Source of the DNA: CAZKYP01 sp964556885
Lineage (GTDB): Bacteria > Planctomycetota > Phycisphaerae > Sedimentisphaerales > Anaerobacaceae
Direction of reading: 5' to 3'
DNA: 64,000 nucleotides
Assembly: GCA_964556885.1 (NCBI GenBank)
Contig: CAZKYP010000001.1
Location: forward strand, 3,953 to 67,952
Shown here: positions 19,369 to 28,179 of the stretch, in pieces
How positions within the stretch are numbered: the stretch's first letter is position 1
Layout: the number at the start of each line of letters is the position of its first letter
Made by a program: the position numbers and the translations under genes
Notes under the pieces: generated by a model
What the model was told of the DNA's origin: nothing
Seen by the model: only the letters and a program-made list of their open reading frames with translations
Databases searched by the model: none

Positions 19369-20578
19369 TGGACATACACTCCTTTGGCGTAGATTTTTTT
19401 ACATCATTATTAATTCTGGCAAAACGGTCCTGCATAAAACCGGTGCCGTCTATATTATGCACAATGCCGGCTTTCTTTAACTCGACCTCGATAATTTTAA
19501 GGCGTTTATTCATTGTCTCGTCGTCAATCTTGTCGTCCCTGTTTGATGAGACGGCGCCGGGAGCGTCATAATATTTGCTGACCAGAGCATACGCGGGCTT
19601 ATAAACTCTCAGGAAATCAATCGTCTCCATGAAGTCACTTTCAGTCTCCGATGGAAAACCGACAATAATATGTGTATCGAAGGCTCTGAAATTCAAATCA
19701 ATCATCAGGCCGAATACCTTATCCAAATCCTTTCTGTTGTACTGACGCTTCATTGCAGCGAGGATCCTGTCTGATGCCGACTGGATCGGAAGGTTGATAT
19801 GTATCAGCCAGCCGTCTTCGATAAACTGCTTCATATCATCGTAAAAATCCAGGAAGTTCTTAGGATGATAGTTTTGCAGGGCATAGACGGTCTGGGGATA
19901 TTCGCAGCGCAGACGTCGGATAAGTTGTGGAAGGGAAGAGCCTGTGTCGATTCCATACATTCCGAGGCAGTCACCAAGAAGGATAATGCGACGCTGGCCC
20001 TGTTGTTCAATCGGTACGCGGCAGACCTCAACGAGTTCATCTTCGCTTACGCTTTTATAAGGCGGAAAAGCAAGCTTTTCAGTGCAATATACACAATTAT
20101 ATGGACAACCCTGACTAATAAGCAGTTTGAAAAATTGGTCTGCAAAAATAACATCCTCTTCGGGATGGAGTTCTCTGTATTCTGATGCGTCTGTGCAGAT
20201 CGCATTTTCGTAATAGACCGGTGAGTATTTGTCAAACGAACCGGCTGGGGCGCCGAAATATTCATCGAGAAATTTCCCCTCCTTTTTCCAGGGGATAATT
20301 TTACCTTTAAAACTACCTTCAAGAAGCTTCCTGTCTATATCGGGAAGACAACCAAGCGATATGACCTCTCCGGGATATTCCCTGCTGCTGCGTTTTAACT
20401 CGGAAATACTGTTGTCGACCACATCTTTTCTATAGCCGCAGGTCCAGACCAGAATAACGTCGCTGTCGTATGGATTGGATACGACTTCGTGACCGGTACT
20501 TTTCAAAAAACACCTATAATGCAAAAGGCTTTGCCTGCGGAGGGCACAAATGTTCAGTCCCTTGATATAAACTTTCAT
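19358..20578 (-). CDS. MiaB/RimO-like radical SAM protein lacking a TRAM domain
   Basis: The protein has 406 residues. The N-terminal domain keeps three cysteines in the places used by methylthiotransferases for the auxiliary cluster (NICALR, WTCGYR, SLGCLPD). The radical SAM motif is SQGCPYNCVYC, and the core contains the MTTase block HINLPIQSASDRILAAM and IVGFPSETE. It ends without the RNA-binding TRAM domain of MiaB and RimO, which suggests a substrate other than tRNA. It overlaps the SPASM gene by 11 bp. I infer methylthiolation or sulfur insertion on a flagellar protein or glycan, but this is untested. Confidence 0.8.
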   Translation of the reverse strand: MKVYIKGLNICALRRQSLLHYRCFLKSTGHEVVSNPYDSDVILVWTCGYRKDVVDNSISELKRSSREYPGEVISLGCLPDIDRKLLEGSFKGKIIPWKKEGKFLDEYFGAPAGSFDKYSPVYYENAICTDASEYRELHPEEDVIFADQFFKLLISQGCPYNCVYCTEKLAFPPYKSVSEDELVEVCRVPIEQQGQRRIILLGDCLGMYGIDTGSSLPQLIRRLRCEYPQTVYALQNYHPKNFLDFYDDMKQFIEDGWLIHINLPIQSASDRILAAMKRQYNRKDLDKVFGLMIDLNFRAFDTHIIVGFPSETESDFMETIDFLRVYKPAYALVSKYYDAPGAVSSNRDDKIDDETMNKRLKIIEVELKKAGIVHNIDGTGFMQDRFARINNDVKKSTPKECMSSGT

Positions 20579-20641
20579 TTTTTCAGTTTCTCCACTATAT
20601 CACAAGATTTATATGACAATCTAATTTAACTTCTTGAGTTT

Positions 20642-21442
20642 TTATTCCACTTCCAGATATGAAAGTCTCGAAGTCATTGACATACGCTGTATTCGCATTT
20701 TGCGCATGTCAATCGCCTCCCGCAACGCGGCCGTTTCTCCCGGGAAAACATTGTCTACCAAGTCGTCGAAAACAAGAATGCTTCCCTTGCAAAGATACGG
20801 TTGAATAATTTCAAGTGCTGCCTTTGTAGGGGTATAGATATCCATGTCAAAGACTGCCAGCGAAACAATGGTCTCGGGATGTTTTTCAAGATAAACCGGA
20901 AGAGTCTGTACGACGTCACCTTTAATCAGCTCGAATTTCTTTATATGACTGATTGGATTAAGTTGCTCCTGGAGTGTGAGAATTTTATCGAGATGATTTT
21001 CATAGTTGCTCGTCACGGCGAAGGCGCCATCTTTACAATTATGATTGGAGCCATCTTGTTCGCACATACCAGTGTGTCCGCGGAAAGTGTCGAATCCTAC
21101 GATTTTTCGTGTGCGGTTAAAAGGCTCGAATATGCCACGTAACGACGAAAGGATAGACACTGTCTGTCCCCAGCGTGTCCCGAATTCGATAATGATGCCG
21201 TGCATATTTACAATCTTTTTGTATATTTCATAGAAAAACAAAAGCCTGGAGAAATTCTTGCTTGTAAGGTATAATCCCAGATTTGACAGAAGCTCATCGT
21301 CCGGAATCGGGCTGCTTTTAAGTATTTCAACGAGCTTCATCTGAGTCTCTTTTTCATCCGTACTGGAATGGACAATATTTGAAACATTTTGAGTTTGCTT
21401 CGTTTCATTGCTCCTGACGTCGGTATATTCTTTTAATTTCAT
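20642..21442 (-). CDS. TylF/MycF-type sugar O-methyltransferase
   Basis: The 266-residue protein matches the macrocin O-methyltransferase (TylF) family. It has a SAM-binding IIEFGTRWGQT, and the metal-binding acidic pairs VFDMDIYTPTKAAL and ILVFDDLVDN, as in Mg-dependent sugar O-methyltransferases. About 65 N-terminal residues precede the domain. Family members methylate hydroxyls of sugar residues in antibiotics and glycans, fitting a glycan-decorating island. Neighbours are the MiaB-like enzyme (63 bp downstream) and a glycosyltransferase (49 bp upstream). Confidence 0.85.
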   Translation of the reverse strand: MKLKEYTDVRSNETKQTQNVSNIVHSSTDEKETQMKLVEILKSSPIPDDELLSNLGLYLTSKNFSRLLFFYEIYKKIVNMHGIIIEFGTRWGQTVSILSSLRGIFEPFNRTRKIVGFDTFRGHTGMCEQDGSNHNCKDGAFAVTSNYENHLDKILTLQEQLNPISHIKKFELIKGDVVQTLPVYLEKHPETIVSLAVFDMDIYTPTKAALEIIQPYLCKGSILVFDDLVDNVFPGETAALREAIDMRKMRIQRMSMTSRLSYLEVE

Positions 21443-21491
21443 TTTTTATTCTCTTTCAGTGTTTATTGTTTACTCTTGCAGTAGGAGAATT

Positions 21492-22859
21492 TCAGCATGG
21501 TATTCCTTTCATTGCCATCTCCAGCCTATTGAGCAATTGTCCGGCCGGAAGATTGTCCTTATATAATAACAATTCCGCCTCACATGCCTTTTTTGCATAG
21601 CCCAGCTTGCCCAACTGAGCCAGGGCCGTCGCTCTGGCAAATTCCAGATTAGGAAGCCACGGTGAAATTTCCTTAGCCTTGTCCAGGCTGATTAAAGCGT
21701 TCTGGGGCTCGCCGGCTTGCAGCTTTGCAACACCGTCTTTCATCAAGTCTGTAAAATTCGGGTAGCTGCCTACAAGAAGATTCATGTAATCATTCGCCTT
21801 TTCCTTCTGGCCGGATTCCAGGAACGATGAAATAAGTAATTTGAGAGAACCAACATCGTCGAATGATTTTTCGAGTTTCAATTTGTCGAGTATTTTACCC
21901 CAGAAGTTTTCAGGCCTGCAGAGTTCGAATGCTTTGCGTCTGCCGTTTTCAGCTATTGCAATTCGTTCGGAATCGTGTGTCAGGTAATACCTTGCCTTTT
22001 CGGCCAGATCTCTTTCATCTTTGAAAGGGACGAATTCCACCATCGGTTCGAACCATCTCGGTGTTTCAGGGTTATCTGATTCCAGCAGCATTGTCCCGCA
22101 TAAGGTCGACTCCATCAGGCGTCCCTTGTATGTCAGCTTATCACCGGAGCCGCAGAAATTAAGAGATATTTTTGATCGCTTATATATTCCCGCGTATTCC
22201 TCGAGAGTGAGTCTGTCCTCCAGTTGGCCGCCGGTTTTATGCACATTGATTCCGGCCGCTCGCAGGGCATTAATGCCTTTAATCCTGTCTTGTTTGTTTA
22301 TGATGCGGCCGTTAAAACTGATATTGATGTCCCTTTCCAGTTTCGGATCAAAAAATATTGTTGTATCCGATGAAAACGGCAGGCTCATGTATTTGTCCGG
22401 GCGGGCGATGTTCTTAAAGCTTTCTATAGGATCCGTGGTGATGCCGACGTCTACCAGCGGCATAATTTTCTCGGCAAGCCTGACTATCAGGTCCGCCCAC
22501 GTATCGGGCCACATTGCAATAATAGGTATTCTCAGGTTTTTCCTGATAATATACAGAGTCTCGAATGTCGGATTCAGGTAATCGGGAGCACTGGGCAGCC
22601 AGACCAGTACGAAATAATCCGGCCGGACAGCTTTGCACATTTGAATCAATTCCGAATCAACAGGGCGTTTGAGGGTAAGGTAATGATCGTCAACCAGAAA
22701 AACATCATAGGTTGCAAAATCCCAGCCGTTAAGGGTATCCCATGTGAAGTACGCACAGTTGCTTGGTCCGCGGTTCGGTTCTCCCCTCAGCCACTTGGTG
22801 CCCCAGAACAGAAAATGAGGTTTTTCTCTCCGTTTATAATCTGTTTTTGATGCATCCAT
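21492..22859 (-). CDS. CgeB-like glycosyltransferase with C-terminal TPR
   Basis: This is a 455-residue protein. Residues up to about 330 resemble the CgeB/Glyco_trans_1_2 type of GT-B glycosyltransferase. The donor-side block is clear (YKRSKISLNFCG, then YKGRLMESTLCGTMLLES with the E of the E-x7-E type motif). The last 110 residues are TPR helices (ALISLDKAKEIS, ARATALAQLGKLGYAKKA). TPR tails recur on several glycosyltransferases here and may dock a common protein acceptor. The start has AAAGGA seven bases upstream. The sugar donor is unknown. Confidence 0.8.
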   Translation of the reverse strand: MDASKTDYKRREKPHFLFWGTKWLRGEPNRGPSNCAYFTWDTLNGWDFATYDVFLVDDHYLTLKRPVDSELIQMCKAVRPDYFVLVWLPSAPDYLNPTFETLYIIRKNLRIPIIAMWPDTWADLIVRLAEKIMPLVDVGITTDPIESFKNIARPDKYMSLPFSSDTTIFFDPKLERDINISFNGRIINKQDRIKGINALRAAGINVHKTGGQLEDRLTLEEYAGIYKRSKISLNFCGSGDKLTYKGRLMESTLCGTMLLESDNPETPRWFEPMVEFVPFKDERDLAEKARYYLTHDSERIAIAENGRRKAFELCRPENFWGKILDKLKLEKSFDDVGSLKLLISSFLESGQKEKANDYMNLLVGSYPNFTDLMKDGVAKLQAGEPQNALISLDKAKEISPWLPNLEFARATALAQLGKLGYAKKACEAELLLYKDNLPAGQLLNRLEMAMKGIPC

Positions 22860-22890
22860 ATAAACGTCCTTTCAGACAAGGTCGACAGGC

Positions 22891-23823
22891 TTAAACGTTT
22901 GCATACTGGTTTCTTTTTATTACCTGATATCCTTTGATCAATTCTGTTATGCCGTCATCCAGTGAATAGACTGGCTTGAATCCCGCCGCTTCTATCTTCT
23001 CGTTGCTTACTATATAATTCCTTTTGTCCGGGTCCAGTCCAACTTTAGCCTCGACAAAATAGAATTTTGGAACCTGCTTTTGAATCCGCTCGCACAATTG
23101 CCATTTGCTCAGGTTGGCGTCGCTCAGCCCGACATTATAAGGCTGGTCTTTCATGCGATTGAAGTTGTCCAGGCAATGCAGAAAAACCCTTGCCACATCG
23201 CGTATATGGATATAGTTCCGCATAAAATGTGCCTGATAAAGAACGATATAGCCGTCATTAACAGCGCGATATGTAAAGTCATTGACCAGAAGGTCCAGCC
23301 GCATTCTCGGGCTTATACCGAAAACCGTAGCCAGCCTTAACGTAATTACATCACCATCGGATAACAAATCTTTTTCTATATCCACCTTTAGTCTGCCGTA
23401 AAGCGAAACAGGCTTAAGTGGTGTATCTTCAGTACAATGAATACCTTCCTGACCAATCCCATATCCGCTGTTTGTTGTCGGAAAAACAATCATCTGGTTT
23501 CTGCTTCGCAGCTCGAGAATCATTTTTATAGCATCGTATATGATCGATTTGGCTTCGATTGGAAATTTATCACAAAGTGGTGCACCCGTAAGGCACGCAA
23601 GAGGCAGGATAACGTCGGCTTTTTTAATATGTTTCGAAATCAGGGATTTATCTCTGACATCGCCGCGAATTATGTCGAGATGTTTACTGTGACAGCAATC
23701 CAGCAGTGACGCCTGGTTGTACATAAAGTTGTCAATAACAGTGACATCATGGCCGCTGCTCAGTAATTCCGGGACCAGAACAGAGCCAAGGTATCCTGCA
23801 CCGCCTGTAACTAAAACTTCCAT
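22891..23823 (-). CDS. NAD-dependent nucleotide-sugar epimerase/dehydratase (extended SDR)
   Basis: This is a 310-residue extended short-chain dehydrogenase. The NAD-binding GGAGYLGS is at residues 7-14, a TNSGYG strand supplies the catalytic Ser/Thr region, and the YxxxK pair is in LYGRLK near residue 141. The C-terminal half has the substrate-binding HIRDVAR block. It belongs with UDP-glucose 4-epimerase and GDP-heptose-modifying enzymes, but the exact reaction (epimerase, dehydratase or reductase) is not readable. It sits next to the transketolase pair, implying a shared sugar pathway. Confidence 0.85.
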   Translation of the reverse strand: MEVLVTGGAGYLGSVLVPELLSSGHDVTVIDNFMYNQASLLDCCHSKHLDIIRGDVRDKSLISKHIKKADVILPLACLTGAPLCDKFPIEAKSIIYDAIKMILELRSRNQMIVFPTTNSGYGIGQEGIHCTEDTPLKPVSLYGRLKVDIEKDLLSDGDVITLRLATVFGISPRMRLDLLVNDFTYRAVNDGYIVLYQAHFMRNYIHIRDVARVFLHCLDNFNRMKDQPYNVGLSDANLSKWQLCERIQKQVPKFYFVEAKVGLDPDKRNYIVSNEKIEAAGFKPVYSLDDGITELIKGYQVIKRNQYANV

Positions 23824-23842
23824 GTCGACCTTTTTAACGTTA

Positions 23843-24754
23843 CTAATTCCATTCCACGATTGTGTTTACGATACTTTCTTTATCAAGTCCGAGTTTACAA
23901 TGAATATCTTCCCGTATCCCGTATGTATATAAATGGTCATCCGATACGGCCAGCCGCTTCAATGGAACAGATACACCGGCATCAGTTAGAATTTCGGCAA
24001 CGATACTTCCGAGTCCGCCATTGATTGTATGCTCTTCGATTGTTATTGCCTTTTTTATGTTTCTTACAGCTTGAAGAATGCTCTTCGTATCGATTGGTTT
24101 GAGCCTATACAGTTCAACAACCTGCGCTTCAATTGAATACTTGACAAGTTCCTTGGCGATCTCGAGCGCCCTGTGTACCATCATGCCGGTAGCGATGATA
24201 CAAATATCCCAACCTTTCTTAAGGACGGAAAATCCTTTATCTATATTTTCGTTTTCTTTATGCAGCAGGGGGTATTTGCCCCTGTCGAGCCGGCAATAAA
24301 CGGGTGTTTTGGCTCGAAGAGAGACGTCAACAAGAGCGGCTGCCATATTCGTGTCAGCCGGACTGTATATGTGCATATTTGGAAGAGCACGCATAACGGC
24401 GATATCCTCGGTGGCGTGATGGGTCGGTCCGTCTACACCGTATGCATAGCAGGGCCCCACACCTATGAGAGTTACAGGCAGATTCATAGCGCACAAATCG
24501 ATTTTCAACTGCTCGTAGCAACGCAGTGTAATAAAAGAAGCTATGCTGTACACATAAACCTTCTTGCCTGCTAAGGCCATACCGGCCGCGACTGAAATAA
24601 GATTCTGCTCTGAGATGCCGCCGTTGATAAACTGCTTCGACAGGTCCGCTCGGAATTTATCCAGACTCGGGGCGCCGTATTCATTGGACATAAAAATTAT
24701 GTCAGGATCAGATTTTGCCCGAGTATATAGTTTCTGGATAAATGCGTCTCTCAT
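23843..24754 (-). CDS. Transketolase-like C-terminal subunit
   Basis: The 303-residue protein corresponds to the pyrimidine-binding and C-terminal domains of transketolase. The ThDP-activating Glu is in INGGISEQNLISVAAGMA, and HHATEDIAVMRALPNM is the conserved substrate-side block. It is encoded immediately downstream (22 bp) of the N-terminal subunit, forming a split transketolase. These two-gene transketolases occur in secondary sugar pathways, where a two-carbon unit may be moved to or from an unusual sugar. The link to a nucleotide-sugar is inferred from the SDR gene 19 bp downstream. Confidence 0.9.
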   Translation of the reverse strand: MRDAFIQKLYTRAKSDPDIIFMSNEYGAPSLDKFRADLSKQFINGGISEQNLISVAAGMALAGKKVYVYSIASFITLRCYEQLKIDLCAMNLPVTLIGVGPCYAYGVDGPTHHATEDIAVMRALPNMHIYSPADTNMAAALVDVSLRAKTPVYCRLDRGKYPLLHKENENIDKGFSVLKKGWDICIIATGMMVHRALEIAKELVKYSIEAQVVELYRLKPIDTKSILQAVRNIKKAITIEEHTINGGLGSIVAEILTDAGVSVPLKRLAVSDDHLYTYGIREDIHCKLGLDKESIVNTIVEWN

Positions 24755-24776
24755 ATTAGTTCCAAATACTCTATAT

Positions 24777-25634
24777 CTAACCGCGTTCCAATTCTTCTAT
24801 CGCCATTTTAATTTCTTCCTTACGGTTTAAGGAACGGACATGCCATGTCGGATCATTTTCCATAAAGGAAATGCCTTTACCTTTGACTGTTTCGGCGATG
24901 ATAATCAACGGCGTGCAGGTATCTCTCGAACGGGCATAGCGAAAAGCCCCGTCAAGCTGGTTAAAATCATGTCCGTTACATACGACAGTTTCCCATCCGA
25001 AGGACTTCCACTTGTCACCAAAAGGCTCAAGGCCCGTGAAATTGTCTGTGAAATCGATTGATCCGATGTGATTTCTGTCCACAATAGCGACTATATTGTC
25101 TAATTCATGTTTGCCGGCAAACATGGCGGCTTCCCAGACCGAGCCTTCGGTACATTCGGCATCACCCATCAGTACGAACTGGAAGTGATTTTTGTTATCC
25201 ATTTTCGCGGCCAGAGATATACCGGCCGCAATTCCAAGTCCATGACCGAGAGAACCGCTTGTGATTTCAACGCCGGGTATAGCTCTGTCCGGATGTCCGC
25301 CGAGAAAACAGTCACCTCGTCGGTAGCGGGTTTCGAGCCATGATACGGGGAAAAAACCGAGGTCCGCCAAAACGGCATACAGGGCGGTTTCGCCGTGTCC
25401 TTTGCTTAACAAAAATCGGTCCCGGTCTTCCCACTCTGGGACACTCGGGTCAACATTCAAATTGTGACCATAGTATAGAGAGACCAGAATATCGACACAG
25501 GAAAGTGACGAAACTATATGCCCTCCGGTGCTTATACACATTTGTAATACTTTTTTGCGTATTTGATTCGCTTTGTGTTCCAATTCAACCGCATTCAGAT
25601 GAAGTTCTTTTAATGAAGCGATTATCGTTTCCAT
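24777..25634 (-). CDS. Transketolase-like N-terminal subunit
   Basis: The product is 285 residues from ATG 25634; a TTG at 25670 would add 12 residues, and neither start has a strong Shine-Dalgarno. It contains the ThDP/metal-binding block MGDAECTEGSVWEAAMFAG with the downstream Asn in VDRNHIG, and the LLSKGHGETALYA and SGSLGHGLGIAAG motifs of transketolase. The usual GDGE is GDAE here. With the next gene it reconstitutes a complete enzyme. A paralogous, island-borne transketolase is unlikely to be the housekeeping one. Confidence 0.9.
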   Translation of the reverse strand: METIIASLKELHLNAVELEHKANQIRKKVLQMCISTGGHIVSSLSCVDILVSLYYGHNLNVDPSVPEWEDRDRFLLSKGHGETALYAVLADLGFFPVSWLETRYRRGDCFLGGHPDRAIPGVEITSGSLGHGLGIAAGISLAAKMDNKNHFQFVLMGDAECTEGSVWEAAMFAGKHELDNIVAIVDRNHIGSIDFTDNFTGLEPFGDKWKSFGWETVVCNGHDFNQLDGAFRYARSRDTCTPLIIIAETVKGKGISFMENDPTWHVRSLNRKEEIKMAIEELERG

Positions 25635-25679
25635 GTTACGTTTAGTGGTATCTTCTTTTATAATCTTCAATATTAATCT

Positions 25680-26924
25680 TCAAACCTTTCTCATGACCAG
25701 TCTGAGACTGCTTGTTAAAAGCTCTTCTTCACTATAGTCTTGCAGCTCACTTAATATATCTGGTGTCAGTAGTTCCAAATGTTTGAAGTTCATTCCAAAT
25801 CTGATATGTACCGGACTTACAATTTGAAAAAGATCAGCTACTATTGACTTGTATTCTCTGGTGCTGATCTGGTTATATCCATCTGAATAAATATAATCGA
25901 TATGAGATCCAATCGGGGCTGATTGAATGATCTCTTTGCAGCGATCTTTGTAGTATGATTTCATTCCTTCGGCGTTCTTTTTTCTAAGATGAATCCAAGG
26001 ATCGTTCGGAAAAATTGTCTCTTTATGGTGACCAAAAGCCGAGTTCCACAACGGAGCCGCAAAACAATAAATAATTCCTCTTTTTGCAGTAACTCTTACC
26101 ATTTCTTCAAGCGCGTCCTTCGGATTTAAGACATGTTCTAATGTCGCCATGGAACAACAAATATCAAAGGAATTGTCCTTAAATGGTATTTTCTCAGCCG
26201 AACCTCTGACATATCTTATCCGGGGATGTGGATAACCTTGTCCCACATCTTCTATTATATCTAATCCTGTTACTTCTTTGGCTCCCATACAGGCGAGCAA
26301 ATCACATTCCAATCCCCTATTGCACCCTACATCCAGAACGGTTTGATTACGGATGTCAACATATTTCCTCATATCATTCAGTAAATTTTGATGATAGCTT
26401 TTTTGTTCTTTTTCCTGTTTTGTGCTTTCTTGTTTATGGGCTAATCTATCAAAACTACCTTTGTCCAGGAAAGCCGCTCTGTTTACGAGGATAAAGTTCT
26501 TCTCGACAGGTATGACTATTTTCACCTTTAGATTTTCAAGCCGTTCTATTACATTATCGAGCAGATTTTCATCTAATTGGCACTGGCTGAAAATCGTATA
26601 TTCACCTTTTGCTTCCTGGGCCGCCAGGAGACATAACTGCACGAAATCAAGTCCTGCCGGAGGCTTAATTATTTTAATGTCGTCGATAATGGTTTTTATG
26701 TGGGATTCGTCAATCGCAACTGAGCTGTTATTGATAATTATGAGTTCGTACAGGCCGGGTAGGCTGGTTGCCAATAGTGAGTGCACGTAATTATATGCGT
26801 TTGGACAGTCAGTACCTATAAAAAGAACAATAGAGCATCGTTTCTTGACCCGGTCTGTTCCGTAACCGGTTGCTGTCTTGACGCTATTAATGACTTTGGT
26901 GTTGTTTGGTTGAACACAGAGCAC
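25680..26924 (-). CDS. Degenerate GT2 domain fused to class I methyltransferase
   Basis: The protein has 414 residues and starts with GTG, supported by an AGGAG eight bases upstream. Residues 28-160 follow the GT2 fold (SIVLFIGTDCPNAYNYVHSL, ELIIINNSS) but lack a clear DxD and end early, so the domain is probably inactive or a binding module. Residues about 190-340 are a methyltransferase (VLDVGCNRGLECDLL, then MATLEHVLNPKDAL, a type-11 pattern). Its stop is 46 bp upstream of the chosen transketolase start. Methylation of a glycan residue is inferred. Confidence 0.75.
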   Translation of the reverse strand: MLCVQPNNTKVINSVKTATGYGTDRVKKRCSIVLFIGTDCPNAYNYVHSLLATSLPGLYELIIINNSSVAIDESHIKTIIDDIKIIKPPAGLDFVQLCLLAAQEAKGEYTIFSQCQLDENLLDNVIERLENLKVKIVIPVEKNFILVNRAAFLDKGSFDRLAHKQESTKQEKEQKSYHQNLLNDMRKYVDIRNQTVLDVGCNRGLECDLLACMGAKEVTGLDIIEDVGQGYPHPRIRYVRGSAEKIPFKDNSFDICCSMATLEHVLNPKDALEEMVRVTAKRGIIYCFAAPLWNSAFGHHKETIFPNDPWIHLRKKNAEGMKSYYKDRCKEIIQSAPIGSHIDYIYSDGYNQISTREYKSIVADLFQIVSPVHIRFGMNFKHLELLTPDILSELQDYSEEELLTSSLRLVMRKV

Positions 26925-27161
26925 TTGTAAAGCTCCTAAAAACAGTTATCCAAGGTTACCTTTTTAATAACTTTTCTTACTCTATAATAAGACAATCGCT
27001 TCATTTTGATGTCCTACGATTTTTCCAAGGTAATTTATTGTTCTTGTTAGATATTGATAAAGACCGGAACGAAATTGTTGATCCAGTTCTATCTCCTCCT
27101 TTCTCAAGAACACGCTTGATTGAACCGTGACTTTCCATTAATATCCACCCCATTAGTTACT

Positions 27162-27488
27162 TTACTGTAAATCAATATTATTTCGATAAGTTCCGACTAT
27201 TTTTCTGCCTATGCGGACTTGACAAAGCTTATTGGCGGCGTCGGCCTTCTGGCATTCCAGAGACAAATATAAACTGTCATATAATTCCCGGAGCCGTTTC
27301 CAATGATCTTCATAACCGGAATGTTTATGTATCCCGGCCTGTGTTATTTTCTGTACGAGTGAATCCGTCTGTGTGCCGAGCAGTTTGATTTGTTCGCCGG
27401 AAGAATTACCATGTTGAACCAGCTCGATCTGTTTTTCCAACATACTCTGTAATTCTCTCAGCATTTGTTCTTCGGTGGTTGTATTCAT
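27162..27488 (-). CDS. Small helical protein, possibly a FliT/FlgN-like chaperone
   Basis: This 108-residue, charged, all-helical protein is without cysteine motifs or a signal peptide. The ATG overlaps the stop of the TPR gene by one base, so they are coupled. Its size, heptad-like helices and basic C-terminal helix (LCQVRIGRKIVGTYRNN) resemble FliT/FlgN-type export chaperones, and fliD lies in the same cluster, but identity is too weak for a firm name. A 237-bp gap follows before the methyltransferase gene; I see no gene or convincing promoter in it. Confidence 0.55.
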   Translation of the reverse strand: MNTTTEEQMLRELQSMLEKQIELVQHGNSSGEQIKLLGTQTDSLVQKITQAGIHKHSGYEDHWKRLRELYDSLYLSLECQKADAANKLCQVRIGRKIVGTYRNNIDLQ

Positions 27489-28123
27489 CAAATTTCTATT
27501 TTTGCCAGTTTTTCCTGTGCCAGACTGTGTTCGACTTCTTCCAGCAGATTGGATGCATCCTTATGACCTGAATCCAGCGTCAGAAGGTCATAAAGTACCT
27601 GTTTTGACTGCTCCAGCTTTCCGTCTTTCAGATATAACGCTGCAAGCGGGAACATTACAGACGTATCACCCGGATGCATATCCAGATACACCTCCAGATA
27701 ATGAGTAACCTGTTCGAAGGAACCCATCTGGCTGGAAGTTTGAAACAGTCCAAGGAGAGCCGCGATATTATCGCTGTCAAGTTCCAGGCATTTCAGATAC
27801 ATCTCGAACGACCGTCTGTAATCGCTTTTTTTCTGTGCCACCAGGCCCAGACCGGCGTAAGCCTTGGCACAGTTTTTATCGAGTCTGCATGCAACCTTGA
27901 AAGCGGCTTCCGCGTCTTCGAGCATATTTTCCTGTAGAGCAATAACTCCAAGCCCGACATAAGGACCAGCTTCATCAGTGGCAAGAACCGCCGCTTTTTC
28001 GTAATATTTTTTTGCCTGTGTGTAATTACCCAAAGAAGTGTGACAATCCCCCAATTCCTGTAATACTTCATAATGTTGCGTAGAGTCATGCTGTTGGTCG
28101 ATATCGTTTTGGGTTATGTCCAT
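27488..28123 (-). CDS. TPR repeat protein
   Basis: This is a soluble protein of about 211 residues made of five or so TPR units (for example YTQAKKYYEKAAVLATDEAGPYVGLGVIALQ split over two helices, and repeated AYAGLGLV and AALLGLF blocks). I chose ATG 28123 over a TTG five codons upstream. It lies between a TPR-tagged GT2 and the helical chaperone-like gene. Such a protein could bind the chaperone or present a substrate to the glycosyltransferases. No catalytic domain is present. Confidence 0.75.
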   Translation of the reverse strand: MDITQNDIDQQHDSTQHYEVLQELGDCHTSLGNYTQAKKYYEKAAVLATDEAGPYVGLGVIALQENMLEDAEAAFKVACRLDKNCAKAYAGLGLVAQKKSDYRRSFEMYLKCLELDSDNIAALLGLFQTSSQMGSFEQVTHYLEVYLDMHPGDTSVMFPLAALYLKDGKLEQSKQVLYDLLTLDSGHKDASNLLEEVEHSLAQEKLAKIEI

Positions 28124-28179
28124 AATTTTTTCCCACAAGTACTCCGGAGATTTTCACTTGTTCCGGTAAGTAATCCGTT

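Noticed and set aside
18250..20578. Idea that the SPASM and MiaB-like pair form a RiPP cluster
   Set aside because: No short precursor-peptide gene with a ribosome-binding site is visible nearby, and no peptidase or exporter specific to peptides is present.
26925..27161. Gap in the island with a TATAAT-like sequence near 26980
   Set aside because: The sequence is on the plus strand with no matching -35 and no plus-strand gene follows. I see no supported feature.
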